Shown here in pieces: positions 58,068-64,000 of a stretch of DNA of 64,000 nt. Location: assembly GCA_022826385.1 (NCBI GenBank), contig JAJDUZ010000052.1, positions 1 through 64,000 on the forward strand, given 5' to 3'. The DNA comes from Silicimonas sp. GTDB lineage: Bacteria > Pseudomonadota > Alphaproteobacteria > Rhodobacterales > Rhodobacteraceae. Numbering within the stretch: position 1 is the first letter of the stretch; each line of letters starts with the position of its first letter. The position numbers and the translations under genes are program-made. Below the pieces are notes generated by a model that saw only the letters and a program-made list of their open reading frames with translations, searched no databases and had not been told where the DNA came from.

Positions 58068-58160
58068 CATTTTAGCGATTGCCAGAATGACCGCTATGTG
58101 GACGAAGCGGACGTTTGACACTCGGTTACGAATGACCGCTTTGTGCGCCGCTTGTGAAAA

Positions 58161-58598
58161 TCAATTGCCCTTGCGCGCGGCTTCTCGGTCCCAGTTGTCG
58201 AGACGTTTTTGTGCGAAACCGCAAACGACCAAAGTCTCTGACTTTGACAAACGCTCAAGTGCCTGTCTCGCGTCGACTGTCCCAATATCAGCGAGAGCCC
58301 AAGTGCACTTTCTAGCAAGGGCATGGCCTTCGTCCCATTCAAGGTAATTCGGATTGCTTGCAGCTCTTCGTTCCAGTGCTTCAACTGCACATGCGCATTT
58401 CAAGTCTTGGATAGCTGAAGCAACATCTTCGTGGCGGAAGTGCCAGCCCTCGATGAGCACGTCAGCAAGCAATTCGCACAGTCCTTCGCAATGCTGTATT
58501 GGAAAGCATGCATTCAAGGCTTCTTCAAAGCTATCTGGGTCTTTTTGTTGCACAGCCTTTTGCAAAACGATGAAATTATCGCTCATGTCACTCGTCAT
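58161..58598 (-). CDS. helical HEAT-like protein of unknown function, low GC
   Basis: A 145-residue soluble, acidic protein. Paired helices such as 'CELLADVLIEGWHFRHEDVASAIQDLKCACAVEALERRA' and 'CTWALADIGTVDARQALERLSKS' look like HEAT repeats, a fold often found in immunity proteins of toxin systems; no toxin gene is adjacent. ATG 58598 has AAGGTG seven bases before; the track start 58649 is weaker. It is AT-richer than its neighbours and lies beside the inverted dispersed repeat, so it was probably acquired. Confidence 0.65.
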   Translation of the reverse strand: MTSDMSDNFIVLQKAVQQKDPDSFEEALNACFPIQHCEGLCELLADVLIEGWHFRHEDVASAIQDLKCACAVEALERRAASNPNYLEWDEGHALARKCTWALADIGTVDARQALERLSKSETLVVCGFAQKRLDNWDREAARKGN

Positions 58599-58673
58599 CG
58601 CTTTCACCTTGTAGTTCTCAAAAGCGGACATTCCCGCATCGTGCAGCAACGGTCAACATGGGCTCATTGCTGA

Positions 58674-58893
58674 CATCCATAGAAAGCCGTGCCGTCGGCG
58701 GACCGGGGGCTGGCGATCAGACCGTCGAACGCGGCACTTTTTGGTGGCCAACACACATTTTCTGCCCGAGCTACGCGCCTTGGGCTGACAAATCGCCAGA
58801 CCGCGGGCGGGTCCGGCGATGGCACGGCGGGGCTGACGCCCCTTGGCTCCGTACCTTGGATTTCGCGGCATCCGATGTCCGCCAAGGGCTAAG
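58674..58893 (-). repeat. dispersed repeat, copy B
   Basis: Inverse copy of 47772-47989. In both places a low-GC gene lies on the same side of the element (the CTATGGATG end), but in opposite orientation. A conserved short frame ('GVSPAVPSPD') appears in both. No terminal inverted repeats or target duplications were found by eye. Confidence 0.8.
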
Positions 58894-59091
58894 AGCCGAC
58901 GCCCGTTGTTTTCTGTTGTGCTCCGCAAAATCCATCACAAGCCGCACAGAGCACAACCGTCGAAAACTCCAGTTCTTTACATCTTCTCTAACGTGACTTC
59001 AGCCGCCATCGTCACACTTGCACGCGGCGCATAGCGGGTTTGACGCGCCGCGACGACTTATCACGTGCAATGTGAGCGACGCTGCGTTAAG

Positions 59092-59112
59092 AGATAGTTT
59101 AACGCTGAACTA
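59092..59112 (+). promoter_or_regulatory. pdhA leader motif shared with lpdA
   Basis: AGATAGTTTAACGCTGAACTA, ending 29 bases before the pdhA ATG. The first 13 bases are identical to the lpdA site, and AGTT/AACT arms make an inverted repeat. Confidence 0.55.
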
Positions 59113-59141
59113 CTTTTCTGGACCGAGGGAGGAGTGACCCC

Positions 59142-60143
59142 ATGGCCGCCAAACGCGCCACGAAAGCCTCACGCAAATCAAACGCGTCGAAGGAAGACCT
59201 GCTCAAGTACTACAAGGATATGCTGCTGATCCGCCGGTTCGAAGAAAAGGCGGGCCAGCTTTACGGCATGGGCCTCATCGGCGGGTTCTGCCACCTCTAT
59301 ATCGGACAGGAAGCGGTCGTCGTCGGGCTCGAAGCCAACACCGAAGACGGCGACAAGCGCATCACCACCTATCGCGACCACGGCCACATGCTGGCCTGCG
59401 GGATGGACCCGAAAGGCGTCATGGCCGAGCTGACAGGCCGCGAAGGCGGACTTTCCAAGGGCAAGGGCGGCTCGATGCACATGTTCTCGAAAGAGGCGCA
59501 TTTCTACGGCGGCCACGGCATCGTCGGCGCCAACGTGCCACTGGGTGCAGGCCTCGCCTTCGCCGACAAGTATCTGGGCAATGACCGCGTGACCTTCACC
59601 TATTTCGGTGACGGTGCCGCCAACCAGGGCCAGGTCTACGAGACCTATAACATGGCCCAGCTTTGGGAACTGCCGGTCGTCTTCGTGATCGAGAACAACA
59701 AATACGCCATGGGCACCAGCGTTCAGCGCGCCACCAAGTCGCCCAGCCTCTGGGAACGCGGCGCAGCTTACGGGATCGCCGGCGAAGAGGTCGACGGCAT
59801 GGACGTGCTGGCGGTTAAAGAAGCCGGGGCACGCGCGATTGAACACTGCCGCGCGGGCAAAGGCCCTTACATCCTCGAAGTCATGACCTATCGCTATCGC
59901 GGCCACTCGATGTCGGACCCGGCCAAGTACCGGACCCGCGACGAGGTGCAGAAGATGCGCGAGGAACGCGACGCCATCGAACAGGTCCGCAAACGCCTGC
60001 TCGACACCGGCGCCACCGAGGACGAACTCAAGGCAATCGATAAAGAGATCAAGGACGTCGTGAACGAGGCGGCCGAGTTCTCGAAAGAAAGCCCCGAGCC
60101 CGCGCTGAGCGAGCTCTGGACCGACATCACAGTAGAAGCTTAA
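59142..60143 (+). CDS. pdhA: pyruvate dehydrogenase E1 component, alpha subunit
   Basis: Thiamine-diphosphate-dependent decarboxylation of pyruvate. The 333-residue protein has 'GFCHLYIGQEAVVVG', the TPP/Mg motif 'GDGAANQGQVYETYNMAQLW' ending in 'ENNKYAMGTS', and 'YRYRGHSMSDPAKYRTRDEV', the phosphorylation-loop region of the mitochondrial type. First gene of pdhABC; the next ATG is 18 bases after its stop. Confidence 0.98.
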   Translation: MAAKRATKASRKSNASKEDLLKYYKDMLLIRRFEEKAGQLYGMGLIGGFCHLYIGQEAVVVGLEANTEDGDKRITTYRDHGHMLACGMDPKGVMAELTGREGGLSKGKGGSMHMFSKEAHFYGGHGIVGANVPLGAGLAFADKYLGNDRVTFTYFGDGAANQGQVYETYNMAQLWELPVVFVIENNKYAMGTSVQRATKSPSLWERGAAYGIAGEEVDGMDVLAVKEAGARAIEHCRAGKGPYILEVMTYRYRGHSMSDPAKYRTRDEVQKMREERDAIEQVRKRLLDTGATEDELKAIDKEIKDVVNEAAEFSKESPEPALSELWTDITVEA

Positions 60144-60161
60144 CCGGGGGAGACTGGACAG

Positions 60162-61529
60162 ATGGCTACCGAAATTCTCATGCCCGCCCTTTCACCCACG
60201 ATGGAGGAAGGCACACTGGCCAAATGGCTCGTCAAGGAAGGCGACACCGTGTCGTCGGGCGACATCATGGCCGAGATCGAAACCGACAAGGCGACGATGG
60301 AATTCGAAGCGGTCGATGAAGGCATCATCGGCAAGATCCTCGTGGCCGAGGGCGCCGAAGGCGTCAAGGTGAACACGCCGATCGCGGTGCTGGTCGAAGA
60401 CGGCGAAAGCGCCGACGACATCGCTGCCCCGGCCGCTGCGCCCGCCGCGGCCCCAGCGGAGGCAGCGCCCGCCGCCGCCGAAACCGCCACCGCTCCTGCC
60501 GCGGTGGCCAGCGTCGACCGCACGCCGGACTATCCGGAAGGCACCGAAATGGTCTCGACCACCGTCCGCGAAGCATTGCGCGACGCCATGGCCGAGGAAA
60601 TGCGCGCCGACGAAACCGTCATGTTGATGGGCGAGGAAGTCGCCGAGTACCAAGGCGCCTACAAGGTCTCGCAAGGCCTGCTTGATGAATTCGGCGCCCG
60701 CCGCGTCGTCGACACGCCCATCACCGAGCACGGCTTTGCCGGCATCGGCGTTGGCGCAAGCTGGGGTGGTCTGAAACCCATCGTCGAGTTCATGACATGG
60801 AACTTCGCGATGCAGGCCATCGACCACATCATCAACTCGGCGGCGAAGACGCTTTACATGTCGGGTGGTCAGATGGGCAGCCCAATCGTCTTCCGTGGCC
60901 CGAACGGCGCCGCGGCCCGCGTGGCCGCGCAGCACAGCCAGGACTATGCGGCATGGTATGCCAGCGTCCCGGGTCTCCGCGTTGTTCAGCCGTATTCGGC
61001 AGCCGACGCGAAAGGCTTGCTGAAACAGGCGATCCGCGACCCGAACCCGGTCGTCTTCCTCGAAAACGAGGTCCTCTATGGCCAGTCCTTCGACGTGCCG
61101 AAGCTGGACGATTTCACCATCCCCTTCGGCAAGGCCCGTGTCTGGCGCGAAGGCTCGGACGTGACGCTGGTCTCGTGGGGCATTGGTATGAAGTATGCGC
61201 TTGGCGCCGCCGATGAGCTGGCCAAGGAAGGGATTTCAGCCGAGGTCATCGACCTGCGCACGCTGCGCCCGATCGACATGCCCACGGTTATCGAAAGCGT
61301 GAAGAAGACCAACCGTTGCGTCACCATCGAAGAAGCCTGGCCCGTGGCCTCGATGTCCGATTTCATCGGCTCGGAAATCATGCGCGAAGCCTTCGATTAC
61401 CTCGACGCGCCCGTGCTGAAATGCACCGGCAAGGACGTGCCCATGCCCTATGCGGCCAACCTCGAGAAACTGGCGTTGACGTCGGTGAAAGAGGTCATCG
61501 ACGCCGTCAAAGCCGTGACCTACCGCTAA
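60162..61529 (+). CDS. pdhB: pyruvate dehydrogenase E1 component, beta subunit with lipoyl domain
   Basis: A 455-residue protein. Residues 1-80 are a biotinyl/lipoyl domain with the lipoyl Lys43 in '[15 protein letters not shown]', then an Ala/Pro-rich linker (about 85-120), then the transketolase-like E1-beta ('[20 protein letters not shown]', '[15 protein letters not shown]'). The N-terminal lipoyl domain is absent in most E1-beta proteins but known in alphaproteobacteria. It is nearly the same as that of PdhC. Confidence 0.98.
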   Translation: MATEILMPALSPTMEEGTLAKWLVKEGDTVSSGDIMAEIETDKATMEFEAVDEGIIGKILVAEGAEGVKVNTPIAVLVEDGESADDIAAPAAAPAAAPAEAAPAAAETATAPAAVASVDRTPDYPEGTEMVSTTVREALRDAMAEEMRADETVMLMGEEVAEYQGAYKVSQGLLDEFGARRVVDTPITEHGFAGIGVGASWGGLKPIVEFMTWNFAMQAIDHIINSAAKTLYMSGGQMGSPIVFRGPNGAAARVAAQHSQDYAAWYASVPGLRVVQPYSAADAKGLLKQAIRDPNPVVFLENEVLYGQSFDVPKLDDFTIPFGKARVWREGSDVTLVSWGIGMKYALGAADELAKEGISAEVIDLRTLRPIDMPTVIESVKKTNRCVTIEEAWPVASMSDFIGSEIMREAFDYLDAPVLKCTGKDVPMPYAANLEKLALTSVKEVIDAVKAVTYR

Positions 61530-61541
61530 GGAGAGACCGAG

Positions 61542-62849
61542 ATGCCCACTGAAATCCTCATGCCCGCGCTCTCTCCGACGATGGAGGAAGGGACGCTGGC
61601 CAAATGGCTGGTCAAGGAAGGCGACACGGTCTCGTCCGGCGACCTTCTGGCCGAGATCGAAACCGACAAGGCAACGATGGAGTTCGAAGCCGTCGATGAA
61701 GGCGTGATCGGCAAGATCATGGTCGCCGAAGGCACCGAAGGTGTGAAGGTCAATGTGCCGATCGCCGTGTTGCTGGAAGACGGCGAAAGCGCCGACGACA
61801 TCAGCAGCGCACCAGCCGCCGCGCCTGCACCGGAAGCGGCGCCCACCCCTGACGCGGCCACCGAGGCGGCGCCCGCCGCCGAGACGGCCGCCCCCGCCCC
61901 TGCCGCACCGAGCCATGACGGGACCCGTGTCTTCGCGTCACCGCTGGCGCGCCGCATTGCCGCCGACAAAGGTCTCGACCTGAGCCAGATCAAGGGCTCG
62001 GGCCCGAAAGGCCGGATCGTCAAGGCCGATGTCGAGAACGCAGTACCGGGCGCCAAGCCCGCCGCAGCCCCGGCCGCCGCCGCAGCAGCAGCACCAGCCG
62101 CCGCTGCCGCGCCAACCGGCCCCTCGACCGATCAGGTCACCGCCATGTTCGCGGATCGCGACTATGAAGAGGTCAGCCTCGACGGGATGCGCAAGACCAT
62201 TGCGGCGCGTCTGGGCGAAGCCAAACAGACCATTCCGCATTTCTACCTGCGCCGCGACATCGAACTGGATGCGCTTCTTGCTTTCCGCTCGACGCTCAAC
62301 AAGCAACTGGAAGGCCGCGGCGTGAAGCTGTCGGTCAACGACTTCATCATCAAGGCCTGCGCCTTGGCCCTGCAAGCCGTGCCGGACGCCAACGCGGTCT
62401 GGGCCGGGGATCGTATCCTCAAGCTCAAGCCGTCTGACGTGGCCGTTGCCGTCGCCATCGAAGGCGGGCTGTTCACGCCGGTTCTGAAAGACGCCGACAT
62501 GAAATCGCTCAGCGCCCTTTCTGCCGAGATGAAAGACCTCGCCGGTCGCGCCCGCGACCGCAAGCTGGCACCGCATGAATATCAGGGCGGCAGCTTCGCG
62601 ATCTCGAACCTTGGCATGTTCGGCATCGACAATTTCGACGCCGTCATCAACCCGCCGCATGGCTCGATCCTTGCCGTGGGCGCTGGCGTCAAGAAACCGG
62701 TCGTGAAAGACGACGGAACGCTGGGCGTGGCCACCGTGATGAGCGTGACGCTCAGCGTCGACCACCGGGTGATCGACGGTGCTCTTGGCGCCGAGTTCCT
62801 GACTGCTATAAAGGAGAACCTCGAGAACCCGATCGGAATGCTTGCATGA
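61542..62849 (+). CDS. pdhC: pyruvate dehydrogenase E2, dihydrolipoamide acetyltransferase
   Basis: The 435-residue core of the complex. One lipoyl domain (Lys43, '[11 protein letters not shown]'), an Ala/Pro linker, a peripheral-subunit-binding domain ('[20 protein letters not shown]' onward, about 127-165), a second linker and the catalytic domain with '[16 protein letters not shown]' near the end. It starts 12 bases after pdhB and overlaps the lipoprotein gene by four bases. Confidence 0.98.
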   Translation: MPTEILMPALSPTMEEGTLAKWLVKEGDTVSSGDLLAEIETDKATMEFEAVDEGVIGKIMVAEGTEGVKVNVPIAVLLEDGESADDISSAPAAAPAPEAAPTPDAATEAAPAAETAAPAPAAPSHDGTRVFASPLARRIAADKGLDLSQIKGSGPKGRIVKADVENAVPGAKPAAAPAAAAAAAPAAAAAPTGPSTDQVTAMFADRDYEEVSLDGMRKTIAARLGEAKQTIPHFYLRRDIELDALLAFRSTLNKQLEGRGVKLSVNDFIIKACALALQAVPDANAVWAGDRILKLKPSDVAVAVAIEGGLFTPVLKDADMKSLSALSAEMKDLAGRARDRKLAPHEYQGGSFAISNLGMFGIDNFDAVINPPHGSILAVGAGVKKPVVKDDGTLGVATVMSVTLSVDHRVIDGALGAEFLTAIKENLENPIGMLA

Positions 62850-63133
62850 GACCGCTTTACCTCCTTCCCGTCCTGGCCCTTCTTGCAGCCTGCAACGATG
62901 GGCCGTCGGGGGCCGAGACCTATACCTGCCCGAACGGGCCGGACCTCAGGATCGGTTATTCCGAGGAAGGCGCGCTGATCCTCTTCCCAAGTGGCCGCAC
63001 CGAACTGGTGCCGCCCACGGAAACGGTCGATCTTTATGCAAAGCCGGGGATCGTGTGGGATGCACGCCAGTTCCGCTCGGCCCGCCTGACGGATGGCAAC
63101 GCAAGCTATGCTTGCGACCAGATGGCCGGGTAG
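62846..63133 (+). CDS. small lipoprotein, MliC-like
   Basis: A 95-residue lipoprotein with the lipobox 'LLAACN' (Cys17). The mature part ('[32 protein letters not shown]' and a late 'YACDQ') recalls MliC/PliC lysozyme inhibitors, with two Cys for a disulfide; this is tentative. It overlaps pdhC by ATGA, so it is translated from the pdh mRNA. Confidence 0.75.
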   Translation: MRPLYLLPVLALLAACNDGPSGAETYTCPNGPDLRIGYSEEGALILFPSGRTELVPPTETVDLYAKPGIVWDARQFRSARLTDGNASYACDQMAG

Positions 63134-63139
63134 GACCGG

Positions 63140-63628
63140 ATGTCTGACGAGACCTACCTCCTGACCGCCGAGGACATCGCCGCGATGGAGGGGCTCGCCA
63201 AGACCCACTTCCTGAACCCCAACGCCCAGCGGATCAACAAGTCGCTGGGCGACGCGACCGGCCTGACCGGCCTCGGCATTCACCTGATCGAGGTCGAACC
63301 GGGCCGCGACACGACCGAAACCCACGTGCACTATCACGAGGACGAGGCGGTGTTCGTTCTCTCCGGCACGGCCACGGCACAGATCGGAGAGGAAAGCGTC
63401 AAGATCGGGCCCGGTGATTTCATCGGCTATCGCAAGGGCGGCCAGCCCCACAACATCCGCAACACGGGCTCAGAGACGTTTCGGTGTCTGGTGATCGGGC
63501 AACGGCTTGACCAGGACGTCGCCGACTATACCGAGCAAAGCAAGCGCATCTACCGAAACGCGGGCATGGCATGGGATCTGGTCGATCACGACGCCCTGAC
63601 GCATCCGCAGGCCGGCGCGAAAAAATGA
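63140..63628 (+). CDS. cupin-domain protein
   Basis: A 162-residue cupin. Motif 1 'THVHYHEDEAVFVLSG' and motif 2 'GDFIGYRKGGQPHNIRNTG' give a metal site (His, His, Glu, His). It starts six bases after the lipoprotein stop and may still belong to the pdh operon. The next gene is its paralog. Function unknown; resembles proteins of the 'cupin domain / transcriptional regulator-like' group without HTH. Confidence 0.85.
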   Translation: MSDETYLLTAEDIAAMEGLAKTHFLNPNAQRINKSLGDATGLTGLGIHLIEVEPGRDTTETHVHYHEDEAVFVLSGTATAQIGEESVKIGPGDFIGYRKGGQPHNIRNTGSETFRCLVIGQRLDQDVADYTEQSKRIYRNAGMAWDLVDHDALTHPQAGAKK

Positions 63629-63660
63629 CACCTTAACGGTATCCACACTTTTTGTGCCTA

Positions 63661-63680
63661 CAGGCCAATAGACTGGCCTG
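63661..63680 (+). other. hairpin between the cupin genes
   Basis: Perfect 7-bp stem CAGGCCA/TGGCCTG with a six-base loop. No T run follows, so it is not a clear terminator. Confidence 0.4.
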
Positions 63681-63702
63681 TCGCCGTGCAAGGAGGATAC
63701 CG

Positions 63703-64000
63703 ATGCGTAACGAAACCTATGTGCTCTCTGCCGACGAGATCGGACAGAAGTCGGGCAAGGAAAAGACGCATTTCCTGAATGACCACGCCCGCCGGTCCGA
63801 AAAAGGTTTGGGGAAAGCAACCGGCCTGAACGAGATTGATTTCTGCATTGTCGAGGTCGCGCCGGGCGACGAGTCCACCGAACACCACAAGCACTACCAC
63901 GAGGAAGAGTGTCTTTACATTCTTGAAGGTCAGGGCACAGCCCGGATCGGCGCTGACAGTTTCGACGTCGGCCCCGGCGACTTCGTCGGTTTCCGCGCAG
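63703..64000 (+). CDS. cupin-domain protein, partial at window edge
   Basis: The first 99 codons only; the gene runs past base 64000. AGGAGG lies eight bases before ATG 63703. 'MRNETYVLSADEIGQKSGKEKTHFLN' parallels the start of the preceding cupin ('MSDETYLLTAEDIAAMEGLAKTHFLN'), and 'KHYHEEECLYILEG' is the cupin motif, with 'TEHHKHYHEEEC' replacing 'TETHVHYHEDEA'. It is a tandem paralog. Confidence 0.85.
   Translation, partial: MRNETYVLSADEIGQKSGKEKTHFLNDHARRSEKGLGKATGLNEIDFCIVEVAPGDESTEHHKHYHEEECLYILEGQGTARIGADSFDVGPGDFVGFRA

Larger units (their letters stand above)
58599..59141. other. noncoding stretch: dispersed repeat and pdhA leader
   Basis: It contains repeat copy B (58674-58893), then about 200 bases of AT-richer DNA, and the pdhA leader with the lpdA-shared motif. 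ORFs in this stretch (for example 58664-58885 minus) belong to the repeat and are not trusted. A GGGAGGAG ribosome site lies eight bases before the pdhA ATG. Confidence 0.6.

Noticed and set aside
58664-58885. 73-residue minus-strand ORF in repeat copy B (and its relative at 47729-47923)
   Set aside because: The frame is truncated in copy A, and similarity is explained by the repeat at DNA level.

Overview
The window looks like chromosomal DNA from a marine Roseobacter-type alphaproteobacterium (Rhodobacteraceae). Support for this: high GC, 5-aminolevulinate synthase (HemA) for haem, a pyruvate dehydrogenase operon whose E1-beta carries its own lipoyl domain, a GAAC-N7-GAAC LexA box before uvrA, GANTC sites, DUF1127 small proteins, and a 'GGATATTT' intergenic palindrome that I recall from this family. 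Species cannot be named from the sequence alone.

Layout. 0-6.3 kb: xthA, a GGDEF diguanylate cyclase, a secreted unknown, a rhodanese and uvrA. 6.3-13.8 kb: an MFS exporter beside a winged-helix/TPR regulator, divergent from a tautomerase/DUF1127/small-protein cluster; then lpdA, a PAS histidine kinase with a stand-alone receiver, and DUF924. 13.8-23.1 kb: a minus-strand run (AsmA-like protein, queA, MFS), then bcp, a DUF455 ferritin-like protein and an overlapping M23 peptidase/bactofilin pair. 23.1-28.8 kb: a sodium-solute symporter, DUF2189, prfB, an unusual protein with seven exact 25-residue repeats, and a metallo-beta-lactamase-fold lactonase. 28.7-43.6 kb: wall synthesis (PBP1a, amidase), an aminotransferase, a DsbA-like protein, a DNA glycosylase, ispG-rodZ, hemA and an M20 peptidase. 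43.6-50 kb: tRNA-Asp, LysR with a methyltransferase, pirin, two tRNA-Val genes, soxR with a textbook SoxR promoter, and a small low-GC patch with a dispersed repeat. 50-64 kb: central glycolysis (eno, pgk, fda), a pair of cyclophilins, a FtsB-like protein, a second low-GC patch with the inverted copy of the repeat, then pdhA-pdhB-pdhC, a lipoprotein and a tandem cupin pair.

How the genes fit together. Eno, Pgk and Fda feed the pyruvate dehydrogenase complex at the right end. Its likely E3 subunit, LpdA, lies 48 kb away, but the two leaders share a 13-base identical motif, which suggests common control. PBP1a, amidase, M23 peptidase, bactofilin, RodZ and the FtsB-like protein form an envelope and division set. 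Stress functions include LexA-controlled uvrA, SoxR, Bcp, XthA and the DNA glycosylase.

Most unusual items: the 25-residue-repeat protein at 26870-27886, the shared lpdA/pdhA motif, the SoxR-controlled small-protein pair, the regulator/small-protein divergent locus near 9 kb, and the inverted dispersed repeat flanking low-GC genes. All assignments come from reading the sequence; no database search was possible.
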